64,000 nucleotides of DNA from Galeopsis tetrahit (Eukaryota; Streptophyta; Magnoliopsida; Lamiales; Lamiaceae): NCBI GenBank assembly GCA_963675135.1, contig OY776130.1, positions 23,614,001 through 23,678,000 on the forward strand, in the 5' to 3' direction. A program made the position numbers and the translations under genes. Shown here in pieces: positions 35,539 through 47,202 of this stretch (the stretch's first letter is position 1; each line of letters opens with the position of its first letter). A model generated the notes under the pieces. The model searched no databases, was not told the DNA's origin, and saw only the letters and a list, made by a program, of their open reading frames with translations.

Positions 35539-36519
35539 CTATTGTGATTGGACTCCATGTAACTTTAAATAATCCAGGAACTCATGGCTAAGGTATTCAC
35601 CTCCTCGATCTGATCGAAGAGTTTTAATACTCTTACCAAGTTGTTTCTCTACTTCCACTTTATACTCCTTAAACTTTTCAAAGGCCTCAGATTTGTGTTT
35701 CATGAGATACACATATCCATACCTAGAAAGGTCGTCAGTAAAAGTTATGAAGTATCTGAAACCACCCATTGCTAGATTCGGTAGCGGTCCACATACATCA
35801 CTGTGAATCAACTCTAACGTTTCTTTGGCTCGTATCCCTTTCCTAGAAAAAGGTTTATTGGTCATCTTTCCTTTGAGACAAGATTCGCAATTACCGTATG
35901 ACTCCAAGTCAAACGGGGTTAAGTAATCCAACTTTCTTAACCTTGCAATTCTTTGCTCATTTGCATGACCAAGTCTACAATGCCATAAGAAAGTAGTGTT
36001 TTCCTGATTAGTAAATTTAAGTCTCTTATTTTGTATACTAAAAATATCATGTCCACAATTCAACAAATATAAACCATTCACAAGAGAAGCGTTTCCACAA
36101 GTAACACCATTTAACGTAAAATAACAACTACTATTAGAAAAATGGAATGAGAAACCTTCAATGTCTAACATTGGAATGGAAATAATGTTTCTAGTAATAG
36201 ACGGAACAAAATAACAATTATTAAGTTCTAGTCTAAAACCACTAGGTAAGTCTATACTATATATCCCTACGCGCTCGGCAGCAACTCGTTCTCCATTTCC
36301 CACGCATAGGGCGACTTCACCCGGTCTAACTGCTCTGCTTTCCCCGAGACCTTGCACATTCGTACAAATGTGTGAGCCACATCCGGTATCTAATACGCAA
36401 CAGTTAGAATTGTTAGTGGACATGTTTATTTCAATAACAAACATATTTGTTCCACTGCCAGAAGCACCTTGTGCTTTCTTCTCGGCAGCCAGAACCTGTT
36501 CTGCATCATCTTGATGCAA
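35539..36519 (-). pseudogene. Copia protease and integrase core
   Basis: 326 codons. Protease site is CCVLDTGCGSHICTN (DTG triad). The pre-integrase zinc region follows: WHCRLGHANEQRIARL and CESCLKGKMT. Integrase core: IHSDVCGPLP, YFITFTDDLSRYGYVYLM, SDRGGEYLS. The frame ends at an in-frame TAG just after GVQSQ, where a Trp codon is usual. The enzyme would otherwise insert element DNA into the genome. Confidence 0.92.
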
Positions 36520-36719
36520 TGATGCTTCTTCTGAGCAGCAGCGTCAAACGTAGCAAGCTCAGTAAAAACATGTGCTGGGGTTTTTGGGATTGGCGTGTCC
36601 AACACGTATTCAATCTTTTCTTGCCTTAGCACCAAACGCATATTTCGGTGCCAATTCAAAAAATTTGGCCCAGCCAATTTGTCAGATTCCAGTGCGAATC
36701 TCAACGGTAAATCATTCAT
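36426..36719 (-). pseudogene. Copia gag N-terminus, shortened
   Basis: Begins MNDLPLRFALESDKLAGPNF and NWHRNMRLVLRQEKIEYVLD, the usual start of plant copia gag. About residue 60 the sequence passes, with a frame change, into the tail before the protease (EKKAQGASGSG). The capsid core and the CCHC zinc knuckle are missing, an internal deletion of several hundred bases by comparison with the family. Confidence 0.8.
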
Positions 36720-38176
36720 TTCAACTAACCTAGAGAAATAATAGAACGGGAATTAAAACACATAATTCCTATGATCAATATTCAGCAATCAAAAATTCAA
36801 AATAAACACGTCTTTTATATTTATTTTGTCTCCATTATTTTCACATACTCAACGACCTCATCGGAAGAGTACAAATTTATATCAAATATAAATCATAATG
36901 GACTAGGATCCACATTCCTACTATCACAGCAATTGCTTGGGCTGAATAATGTAATGGCAGAACTGGTAGGTCTCAATACCAATTGCACTTTCTGCAATTC
37001 CTAGTTGATTGAACCTAGTTCAATCGATGTCCCCTCGTTATTCCCTTGCTTGGGCTAGTGAAATAACTTAGGTGGTTTACAACCATCACACGGCGACATC
37101 ACATGTCCCTATAAAAGTTTCGTTAGACGTAACTTCGAGCAAAAGACTTAGGTCTTAAATACTCATTGGAATGAAATCTCCGGTCTCCTTTTAATTATGA
37201 TGGAAGACATCTTTCATTCTAAATGAAAACCATATTTTATTGAGGAACATTTCAAAGCGGGGTATTTAATTGCTTAAACAAGATCCAATTATACATGCTC
37301 AAACAAATAAGAGCAAATACTGAGCGCCGTCTACCCAAACATAAGATACACGGTCCGACAAGTACTGGGCGCCGCCTACCCAGACAATAAATGCGGTCCG
37401 ACAAATACTGGGCGCCGCCTACCCAGACAATAAACGCGAACTCTAACTAATAATGTAAATTCAATTTACATAAACAGTTAAACAAATAAGAGCAACTATC
37501 AAGTTCTCATGCTTTATTATAAAATTCTAAATATTATAAATAAAGCAAATAATAGGATTTAACACATAAATCAAATAAACGTGCAATTAATAAATATTCG
37601 TATGTAAAATATTGCTAAAATTAGAAACACTAACAAGCTCCAAGCTTTTAGTTAATTCTAAAAATTATTCTCAAAATTATTTTATGAAAATTTCAAGATT
37701 TTGGTCCAACCAAACATCCCCTTAAATTATTTTCAGAATTTTAGTCAGTCAAACAAGCCCTTAACTAATTTCTGGAATTATATTAAATTTTAAATGAAGG
37801 GACTAATATGTAAATTTCCAAAATTCACATAATTGCACACAGACCCCTAAAGAGAATCAAATTCTCCAAGGCAAGCCCTAAGGGCTAAAGCTGCTACTGC
37901 AGCATCAAGTCAAGATTCGGCCTCCATGGCCCACGCGGCACGTCGAAGTTACTTATCAGTTATTAGATAAAATATACTCTTTAACTAAACTGATTTCAAA
38001 GTCAATCTAGCAATATTATTTAGTGCATATTAGATAGTTTTCCCAGAAAACTAAATCTCAATCTACGAGACAATTTCAAAATCAAATTCTCACGTAAAAT
38101 TAAAAAAAAAAATATGCACAAAAATTAACTACTAAAATACATAATATTATGTATACAGTCATTAAATCAGCCTTAA
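36720..38176 (-). other. Copia 5' leader, non-coding
   Basis: No gene is seen between the primer site and gag. A threefold imperfect repeat (TACTGGGCGCCGCCTACCCA) lies at 37318-37440. Confidence 0.65.
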
Positions 38177-38188
38177 GCTCTGATACCA
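38177..38188 (-). promoter_or_regulatory. Primer binding site, initiator tRNA-Met type
   Basis: TGGTATCAGAGC on the minus strand, one base from the LTR end. Confidence 0.93.
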
Positions 38189-38899
38189 CTGTTGGATTTT
38201 CGAGGTACGAACACCATGCTCGTAGCAGCGGAAGTTGAAAATTTTGTTCACCAACACAAATTCCTGATATGACTGTATAACATAATTGAAGGATAATTAA
38301 AGCGTTAAATAATCCTTACAGTGATTCGTATGTGAGATCCTCTACTACGGTATCCACGTAATCCTCGTCTACGAACTTGTGATCCAAATTGGAATTCTCT
38401 AAAAGAATTCTATAGAGAGAACCGGAGAAATATTATGAGTGGTAAAATTGTTACTACCCAGAACCTCTAACCCTAGAGGTATTTATATAGTAAAACAGAA
38501 ACCCTATCTGTACACATGGGCTTGAGCCCAAGTATATATTTTACCATATTTATGATATACCTAATATATCATCTTATTAATTAAATCTAATTTAATTAAA
38601 TAAGTTATAATTCTATGAGATTTTTTACTAATAGAGTCATTATCACCACACATTCAACTAATTACAACGCCTACTTAAAAGTTTGTCTATTTGCTTCATT
38701 TTCGATATAAAAACCCATAATTACCCTTAAATCATACAAATTGAGATTTAAATTTTCGAAACTGCTATTAATTCCGAATTTTATTCTGCCTCAATTTTCG
38801 GATTCAATGAATTAGGTTATACAATTGGAAAGACTACGAATTTCCAAATTTTGAATTCCCAATTTTTCAGTTCGATCATCTTCAGATTCGACCATTTCA

Positions 38900-39363
38900 A
38901 ATTCGATATTGATCTTCAATTCCGATCATCTGCATCGCTCGTACGTATATTCATTTTCAATTCCATGATTATTAATCCTGCATTCTCTGATATTATCAAT
39001 TCCATTTATTAATCTCACCCCAATTCCACAGGCATCTCTGAATCGAGAAGAATTGACATGGATTATATTGTTTTCTGCAAGTTTGATTGTAATGGAAAGA
39101 ACAAACTTATTCGCGTATCTGAATCGACAACTTGTGCAGATTTGGTTGCTGAAACAACAGGTCCAACTTATGCAGGTAACAGCAGATTTGTTATTTCAGT
39201 ATTCCTATGTCTACACACAAACTCTTATATTTCCAGATTTGCTAAGAGTCCAATGAACATGCGTTTTATCTATGTCTCATATATATTTCTTTTATTTATA
39301 CAATTGTTCAATTCACCTGTTCAAGAAAATGTCAGAATCTTAATCCATGTTCTACTAACTTAA
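38900..39363 (+). pseudogene. Gene-like first coding exon inside MULE, unrecognised
   Basis: A possible spliced gene start: an untranslated exon ending at a GT near 38940, an acceptor CCACAG at about 39030, then ATG at 39058 and 39 codons (MDYIVFCKFDCNGKNKLIRV, then TTCADLVAETTGPTYAG) before the donor CAGGTAAC at 39175. No later exon was found before the CACTA insertion. It may be the first exon of a MULE protein or of a captured host gene. Confidence 0.4.
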
Positions 39364-39388
39364 TCCATAAGTTTGAATTATATAATGT

Positions 39389-40320
39389 CACTACAAAAAA
39401 ATTTGCTTTTAAAGACACATAAAAATGTTATAACAAAATATCTATAATCACATTTTCTCTATTATCACATTAATTTTATGTGTGGTCTAAAGTCGTGTGG
39501 GGATAGACTAATAAGATATTATCACACTTTAGAATGAGATGATAAATTAGATGTTATCACACTCTAAAATATACATTTGTATACTAATTAAAAATAAAAT
39601 ATAAAAAAAAAATCTCACACCAAATTCGCCTTGCCCAATACTCGATCCCTGGACCTCAAAGAGTTAAGGTGATCACTTAACCATTACGATACAACTTATA
39701 TATTGTTATAAAACTACACAAACATATTAAAGTACGTAAAAAAATGAGAACTCTTATATTTTAATGAGACTATATATTTTTTAATATGAAACGAAAAAAA
39801 ATATTGATTTTTATAAAAATAATTTTATTTATTCTTAAAATTTTTTTAAGGAACCAATTTAAATTAATTTTATTTATTCTTAAAATTTTAATTTACGAAA
39901 ATAAAAATCATCTAAATAAAATAAAAAAATTACATTTTTTTATCAGTCAAAATAAAAAATCAATATTAATTTTGAATTATAATTTTAACACAATAGTGTG
40001 GCATTAGAGTTAATATTAACACATCTTTTTTTTATTAGTGTGTAAATAACATACTTATTAACACACTTAAAATATAATGTATTTAAAAGGTACTTATAAA
40101 CACATCTATTTTTAGTGTGTTAAAACGGGTGTGACAATAGATAATGTTTATTATCGTGTGTGGTAATTGAGTATATATTCACACACTTATTATTCAATGT
40201 GTTTATAAAAACACATATTAACACACTAAAAAAATTAATGTGACTAAATAATACTTTTTACAACATTTATTTTATACTGTAATAAAAAACATGTGACAAA
40301 AGGCCTTTTTTCTTGTATTG
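39389..40320. mobile_element. CACTA-type element inside the MULE
   Basis: CACTACAAAAAAATTTGC at the left and its near inverse (CAATACAAGAAAAAAGG read inward) at the right, with the 3 bp duplication TGT (39386-39388, 40321-40323). Interior AT-rich, with ATCACACTTT/AACACACTTA-type subterminal repeats. No transposase. Confidence 0.75.
39597..39701 (-). mobile_element. tRNA-derived SINE-like sequence
   Basis: Read on the minus strand: a box A-like TATCGTAATGGTTAAGTG, then 33 bases on GGTCCAGGGATCGAGTA as box B, and a T-rich end. The cloverleaf cannot be closed, so it is not a tRNA gene. Confidence 0.55.
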
Positions 40321-41082
40321 TGTATTAATAGGTTTACCAATACTGTAAATCAGATGCTTCGTTTCCCGTTCACCGCACACTTCATACATACGCTATCATT
40401 CATAATGAATATGAACTACGTACGTCATATGTAGTAAACATCGCATATCAGTATGCACGTCGCAAAGCATATATGTACCTTTTCCAACTGTTCACGTCCA
40501 TTTAGTACAAATACAAATGCATATATATGTAAATGGATCAGGATCGTTTTATGCATTTATTGGGTATATGCATTATGCACTTCATTACATCAAACATGCA
40601 GATGATCCCATACCTTATTCGGTTAATCGTCGTCCTCGTCGCCGAAAAATGGAAGGATGAAACAATCGCTTGAACTGAATGCACTGTGCAGAATTCTCGA
40701 AGCCGAAGGAAGTGAAACCAATTAATGTGTATACCTACTTTTTAGGAAAATTTTAAATCTTTGGAAGGTGCTAAAATTTCTCGTTTTTCGAAATTCTCGC
40801 TTAATCGGATAATTATGGTATTTAATTGACTTTTGAATTCCTATAAAATATACGATTTGTTTGAAATTAATAGAAGGGTATAAATGTCTCAAAGTTTTCA
40901 ATTTGATGCTATTAGACAAGAAATTATGTTGTAGGTTTTATTAGATAAAACTAGTAGTGAAATGACCTTATTAAAAATTTACCCTAATTCTATCAAATAA
41001 AATTATTCTATATTTCTCCATAAATTAAATATCTTGATCAAATCAAATAATTAATTAATCCAATATTTAATTCGTAAATTAA

Positions 41083-41174
41083 CACTACTACATATTTGGC
41101 CTTGGAGAGCTTTGAAAAGAGCTCCCAAGTGGGAGCTCTTTTCAAAGCTCTCCAAGGCCAAATATATAGTAGTG
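41083..41174. mobile_element. 92 bp foldback CACTA-type MITE (near-perfect hairpin)
   Basis: CACTACTACATATTTGGCCT at the left is matched by its inverse at the right. The two 45-base arms differ at one position and leave a 2-base loop. It is flanked by the 3 bp duplication TAA (41080-41082, 41175-41177), and the 3' LTR near 29700 shows the empty site. Confidence 0.92.
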
Positions 41175-42130
41175 TAAGACTACTTGTTGTGTGACCCATA
41201 GGCCCTCACATATCAAGCGATTAGTCAAACTAACGGTCTTAGCAGAACCCTAGACAATGAACCAGACAATCTCAATATGTGAGGTACGTTGCGAGGAAAT
41301 GGCAACAACCTGTAATGTGAAGCTCACAATGATATGATCCTTTCATTCACGAATACTCCGATTAAATCTAGAACATGATGATGTGTCTATTACAATAATT
41401 TAATCATGTTATCTCATTCTACTAATTGATCACATTGTCGCATTTGAACACCATTCCAAATGTGACGTGCATTGGTCAATGACTAACGATCCAATTAGTT
41501 ATGAGAAGACGAGTATTCTCTCTAAATCTATTTGAGGAATGAATCCTATTCTTGGCTCAACTACCGCGCACATGTACTTTATGGTGTGCTCAACACATGC
41601 CTAATCTACCCCGTTAGGAGTGCAAGCGTCGGTCATGGTCAAAGCCCATCACGCCATACATGTCGCGTGTATTGACCTCAAGTCGAAGGACATTACATTG
41701 CTCCACAAATCGATATTCCCGTAGACACGTAAATAGAATACACCAAACAGTTTCTCATTTGGGCAAGCTAATACTCTCAAAGTATCCGTGCATCCATCAT
41801 GAGATACCTAGTATCTCGTAGTTGTGAGAACCACTACATCCTCTAAGGATATGATACATATCACACACCAATCTCAATCCCATCATCGATATCCCAATCT
41901 CGATGATCCTTGATTGGGGCTACTTTAAGAACCACGATATAGTCAATCGAGATCTCACATCTTAATGACATCATTGGTTCATGGGAACACATATAAGAAT
42001 AAATGCAAACAATCAAACATAACATTCTATAAGTGTATTACCGAATATTATTAATAAAGTCAATAATACTTAAGTAACTGAATATGATCAAGTACAATGT
42101 CCTCATAATGATTGTCTCTAGGACATTTTG

Positions 42131-42230
42131 TAGTGAGAGGACTAATGAGAGAAAATCATAATCGTCCAAAGTTGAATGAATGAAAGGTAGGTGGAAGGCA
42201 ACTTATTTATACGGGGGAGACCTTTTTTTT
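42131..42230. repeat. Flank segment duplicated on the far side of the copia element (copy 2)
   Basis: Matches 29072-29170 almost exactly. It joins directly to the truncated 5' LTR through TTTTGTAGTG, itself a CACTA-type terminus. Confidence 0.88.
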
Positions 42231-42533
42231 TCTTTTTCAAAAAGAGAAGATCAATGGTTGATTTATTTGGTGGAAGATGAAGAATTCGACGGTTTTTTTA
42301 AAAGATAGAGAATATGATGTATTAAGAATAAAATTAATGGCTGCACATCCATAGTTATTTTTTTGGTGGAAGATGAAGAACTCGGCATATTTTTTTCTTT
42401 TTTCGAGAAGATAAAGAACATGATGTATTAAGACACATAGATTGACATGTGGCGAAATGACTTGTCATACACATGACATAAGGAGGGGGGTCTCGAATGC
42501 ACATGTGGCGAAAGTAGGAGAGCCCTCATCTTC

Positions 42534-42580
<47 letters not shown>

Positions 42581-42806
42581 TAAACTGTCTTTTTATTTTT
42601 CGTTTCTCTAAAAAAAACAAAAAATAAAAATAAAAAATTGCACCACATATTTTTCCTTTATTATTCTACTTTAATACTAAAAGAAATTTCGTACCTTGTT
42701 TTTTTATCTCATTTAATTCTAAGAAACAACAAATGCATTAAACTCGGTACACAAAAAGTAAATAATGATTTAAATTGAAATGAATGAAGTGTATATTTTA
42801 AATTAT
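42231..42806. other. AT-rich intergenic stretch with a duplicated segment and TA microsatellite
   Basis: No gene is seen. A segment with GGTGGAAGATGAAGAA and ATGATGTATTAAGA occurs twice (42279-42335 and 42366-42435). A TA run of about 40 bp lies at 42538-42578. Confidence 0.65.
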
Positions 42807-43093
42807 ACTCCCTCCGTCCTGGGGAAAGATCTTCATGAGCTCCGGGCACAGAGATTAAAAAATACTAATATAATAAATAGATGTATTAGAGGTGATGTGA
42901 TTGAGAGAGAAGAATATAATGAAATGTGAGAGAGAATAGTTACCAAAAGATGAATGGGTAGCTTTCATTGGGACGAACGAAAAAGGAAAGTTGGGTAACT
43001 TTCATTGGGACAGACGAAAAAGGAAAGTTGGGTAACTTTCATTAGGACGGACGAAAAAGGAAAGTTGGGTAGCTTTCACTAGGACGGAGGGAG
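42807..43093. mobile_element. Stowaway MITE
   Basis: CTCCCTCCGTCC and GGACGGAGGGAG ends with flanking TA. The right half holds three tandem units with GACGAAAAAGGAAAGTTGGG. Confidence 0.88.
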
Positions 43094-43287
43094 TATCTAA
43101 AAATTTAATCGGTCACTTTAATCTATAAGATAAAAATCAAACGAAAACCAATTTCTTAAAAAACATTTGCCCACCTCTAGCAATTCAAAGATTAAGGTAA
43201 AAGTGGATAACAATAGAAATAGAGGTGAAAATGGATCATACTTAGGTATAATTTATAAAACTAGGTTTGTCTTGTTAAATAATTTAT

Positions 43288-44995
43288 TGTTGGTCCCAAA
43301 ACGAGTATGGTAACAGTCTAGAGGGGGTGAAAAGACTGTTAGGGTTTTAGAAACTTTTTCGTGCTTTAGATCAGATGAGACGTTGAAGTGAGTTATATAC
43401 TCAGACGTCTATATGCAGATAGAATGTTCTGATCTGTAGAGTGCTTAGATGATATAACAGATTAAGATAACAGTCTTACTGATTGCTGAATTGAGCTGAT
43501 CAGTTTGAAAGCTATCTTAAAGGCTATGAGTGCGGAAATGTGTAGGCCCTACGTGTTTAGACTCGTGGGTATTTTATGAAAACCTTTTGAAATAATGACT
43601 TTTAGAAACAATGCAAGTTTGTCATCTGATTTTATATCTGTTAATTATGAGAACAAACACTTGATGAGTTTTGACTCTTTGATAAATATTGGCGTTTCAA
43701 ACAAGTATGAACAACAAGAATATGAATGCTAAAAGCAAAGATAAGCAATAAGAACACAGAAGTTTATAGTGCTTCGGATCTCAATATCCTACGCCCACTC
43801 TCTCTAATCAGATAGAGAAATTCACTATCTTGCTGCTTTATAGTCCTAAGAGAAGACTTTCGATCAAGAACCTCAAGTACTTTCTGAGGCTACGGATTTG
43901 TTTGTTGGTGAGGTAACAAACAACCTTTACAATGGTAAATACAAATAAATGAAAGTATGTGTATAACCAACTGGTTCTAAGCTCTAAAGATTGGATTCTT
44001 TAAACTAGCTTATGATCGAAAACTTAGAGCACTAAAGGTTAGATAACTTTGTAGGCTCTAAAGAACTCGAACACTTAGAATATTTCTCAAAACTGGTTGT
44101 TCTTGATATCAGCTAAACGTGTAGAGAGTTCTTGCTTGTAGGGTTTCCGGTACCTTGTTCCAAAGAACAAGTGTTGTATTTATAGGGAGATTTGTGCTCA
44201 GAAACTAGCCTTTGCAACAAATCTTTCCAAGTATGGTCGTTATCTTCGTAGGAATGGTGTTTGCAGGTTTTCTGGTACGATATTGCTTTAAGAGGTAATA
44301 TGCATTAAATGCTCCGTACTTCTTCTGCAGGTCTCTTGTATGACCTACTAAGCTGTCAACTTCATAGCTTCGTGTTGATGTCTCATTGCTCCACTTCAGC
44401 TTGGTAGTTGAGAGTTGTCTTGTCTTCTGTTAGAGCAATTCAGAACTTAATCCGACATTCTCTTTGTCTTCTGTTTTGTATGTCTTTATCTTCTGACTTA
44501 GTTAGTCATAAATGAACAAACCCTTGTGAATGTGTTTTATTCTTAAATGCTAACTGTCATAACTATTCAGTAGGTGAGCTTTGACTTGAATGCTCATTAA
44601 GACTTTTTTTGACAAGATACAGATGATTTCATATCTGCTGAGTTGTCTTCTGAACTTTAGTGCAGATTATCATATAGATAATTCAGTCCATAAGGCATAC
44701 AACAACCTTTAGATCTGAGTTTACTAATGAACTCTTGATGTCTTCTAGTCTTCTGTCTTTGTTCTTTAAGACTTAAGTGGAGTATACAGATGAGTAACCA
44801 GCTGACTTCAATATAGCTGATTCTCAGACTAGATTAAAACGTGTACATTACTTCTAAGCTTTATAACTCAGCTTAGAAAACTCAGTCCTATATTACAAAT
44901 TATCAATTTAACCTGTACTCTACTGATCTGGTTTTGGCCATCAAAACTAAACTATAAATCACAATCAGATTAAGGGTAGGATGAATATCCCAACA
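43288..44995 (-). repeat. 3' LTR of the deleted Sirevirus-like element
   Basis: TGTTGG...CCAACA ends, preceded on the minus strand by the purine tract AAAAAGGGAGAAAT (44996-45009). TATAAATA at 44177-44184 (minus). It is the intact reference for the family B LTR split at 3417/13404. Confidence 0.9.
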
Positions 44996-45244
44996 ATTTC
45001 TCCCTTTTTGATGAAGCCAACACTAACTAAGCTAAGTTATCAGATCAGTTAGTATACAATTTGAAGTTATAAAGGTTAGACAAATAAATAGTTTAGAGTA
45101 AATACTAAAATGCAGATGGCTTCTAAAGAAGACAATGAGTAGTTGTCTTGAAGTTGAAAAGATAAATTCTTGTACTAACTAGAGCAAAAGGAATTCAGAT
45201 TACAAATACAAGATGAATTTACTTCAGCTAAACATAGAATGTCT

Positions 45245-47140
45245 TCAGTAGACGCCATACGCTTGATATACTATTTTCCTGATTTCGCGAACAATGTCTT
45301 GGTCTCTGACTTTGTCATCAAAACAAATTTCGTCGATAATGTTCTTTGCTTCCCTCATATCTTTCTTTTTGTTAATGGTGGACGCAGGTTCCCAGATAGG
45401 AAAGTCAGGTAAGACAATGTTGATGTTCTTCTCAGCTGCTTCTTCCATAATAATGCTTAGAAATTCTTTGTCTTTCCCTTCTAGAAAGCTCTCGAAACAG
45501 CCGAATGCAGTCTGTGGATCTTGATCTCCCCATCTGCGAGCAAGATGATAAATCTTCTGCCATTGTTTCTTTAGATTAAACCATCTTAGATTGTGAATTG
45601 GATCAAAAAATTCATCAATCTGCTTGTTTGAAGGTTCAGGTTTTGGGAGTTCTTCTTCAGTTTTCTCAGACTGCTGCTTCTTCTTCAAGATAGTCTTTCT
45701 CTTCTTGAAGGTTACATCAAGTTGAGAGGCATTCTTCCTTTTCAACTGTTGTTGATGACGTTCCTCCTCTGATTGCGCAAGCCTTCGACTTCTTCTATTT
45801 GCAAGAGGAATATTGCCATCTTCATCTTCAGACTCTTTTTCAGCTTCAAGTTTATCTGTTTGCTTCTGAGAGATGTCTTCTTGATTTAGAACAAGAGCAT
45901 CAGATACTTGTACAATGTATAGGTGTTGGAATTTTGGAATTAATTCCCCCTTGAGATATGCCTGGTTGAGTCTGGTTCTCTTGGCTTCTGATTATGCCTG
46001 GTTGAGTCTGAATTTCTTGGCTTCTGATTTTCTCCTCTGCATCTGTTAATCTCCTAGCCAGATTAGACTGAGTATCAGAGAATTTCTTCAACATTTCAGC
46101 AGTATTCTCAGTTGCTTCCTTCATCTGCTCGGCAGCTTCTTTAGTTACTTTCTTCAGCTGACCAAACACTTGTTCTGATAACTTAGCTCTGGCCTCTTCT
46201 TCCCCCTTTTTGGCTTCTTCAATATGGAAAGTGAGCGCTTGAGTAAGTTTTGAGAAGTGATCAGTGTTGGCAGTGTTCAGAATGCTAGTGGCCTTCTGAC
46301 TTAGACGATCAGTTGCCTTGGAGGCAGTGTCTTCAATTACTTTGTCCAAATCAGCAGGAGCTGGAGCAAGTTGAAGTGTGAGCTTCAATTCTTCAGTGGT
46401 CAAGACAAGTTGATCCTTGACATGTTTGAGATTGTCAAACTCCTCTTCCATCTTCTAAGCATGTTCCTTTGCCAATTCCAACTGCTTAGTCAGTTCAGCT
46501 TTCTGTGCAGCATATTCTTTTTGCAACTCAAGATACTTTTGTTGAAGATCAGTATTAGCTTATTTTTCACGATCTTGACTCCTCTGCAGCTCAGTTACCT
46601 TGAGATTATCAATGGTTTTAATCAATTCAGTGCGATGATCCAGATCTATTGTAGTGATACCCTTTTTGAATTGCTATGTTGATTCCCTTAAGCTTTTGTC
46701 AAGAGCCTTCACAACAGAATCCGTCAGATCACCTTCAAAGTACTTCTTCATGTTTTCTCGAACGACCTTGAAAATATCTTGGTAGTTGTCCAGTCGATTC
46801 TGTCGAATTTTGAGAGTTGCATCTCTGGTATACAGAGCCAGGTCTTCATGGACAAGGCGTGCTAGATCACCAATAACTTGTCCAATTAGAGGTATATCGA
46901 CCTCATTAGACCCATCATCTTTAACTTGTACCAGATAAGATTAGAGAGACTTAACCTTGTGGTGAGTGTATTGGAGGAAGATTCGCCAATCTTCTGAAGT
47001 TTCTTTTACTTCCCAAGGGCTTGTAGAAGTTCCTCAAAGGGTCGTTGAGGAAGATTGTCAGGTAATTCTGAGGCAATTATCTAAAGTTCCCTTATGTCTT
47101 CTTCAGTAAGAAGATCATCGTCTAGATCTTCATCATGATC
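45245..47140 (-). pseudogene. Env-like/coiled-coil ORF of Sirevirus-like element
   Basis: A broken minus-strand reading frame of about 630 codons. The start region is acidic (HDEDLDDDLLTEEDIRE). The middle (46451-45900) is a long coiled coil: LTTEELKLTLQLAPAPADLD, then KKVTKEAAEQMKEATENTAE. The end (45745-45245) is basic at first (MKRKNASQLDVTFKKRKTIL) and then holds FFDPIHNLRWFNLKKQWQKI. Stops near 46456 and around 45800-45890 break it. Position between RNase H and 3' LTR fits the extra ORF of Sireviruses; the function of that protein is unsettled. Confidence 0.65.
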
Positions 47141-47202
47141 ATATTAGGGGTAGGATGAATATCCCAACATTTATAGGTCCAAATCTGATCCATAATTTGT
47201 TA

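Larger units (their letters stand above)
38617..40984 (+). mobile_element. Mutator-like element with gene-like exon
   Basis: Flanked by the perfect 9 bp duplication TAATTCTAT (38608-38616, 40985-40993); the other LTR shows the empty site. The ends GAGATTTTTTACTAATAG and GGGTAAATTTTTAATAAG (read inward) are imperfect inverted repeats. The interior contains an exon-like frame (39058-39175), a CACTA element and a SINE. No transposase core was found. Confidence 0.85.
29170..42128 (-). mobile_element. Ty1/copia retrotransposon with nested insertions
   Basis: Read on the minus strand: 5' LTR 38190-42128 (with insertions), tRNA-Met primer site, about 1.45 kb leader, shortened gag, protease, integrase, reverse transcriptase, RNase H ending at 32577, purine tract and 3' LTR 29170-32562. 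After removing insertions the LTRs are about 1.49 and 1.47 kb and nearly identical. The pol frame has few lesions: a stop in integrase, a stop before the RT palm end, and a hAT MITE between RT and RNase H. Gag has lost its capsid and zinc knuckle, so this copy was probably already dependent on others. The 5' LTR lacks its outer 9 bp. Confidence 0.93.
38190..42128 (-). repeat. 5' LTR of copia element, with nested insertions
   Basis: LTR pieces 38190-38616, 40985-41082 and 41175-42128. Matches the 3' LTR with scattered substitutions and one 13 bp length difference. The outer 9 bases (TGTTAGTAT on the minus strand) are missing. TATATAAATA at 38480-38489 (minus). Confidence 0.9.
43288..47169 (-). 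mobile_element. Sirevirus-like element with large internal deletion
   Basis: Bounded by the perfect 5 bp duplication TTTAT (43283-43287 and 47170-47174). The 3' LTR is whole (43288-44995, 1,708 bp). The other end keeps only the first 25-30 bases of an LTR (47141-47169) and then passes directly into the env-like frame. Primer site, gag and pol are gone. Because both outer ends and the target duplication survive, the deletion happened inside a complete insertion, or a deleted RNA was copied. Confidence 0.9.

Noticed and set aside
39786..40007. Lys/Ile-rich frame
   Set aside because: AT-rich interior of a CACTA element, low complexity.
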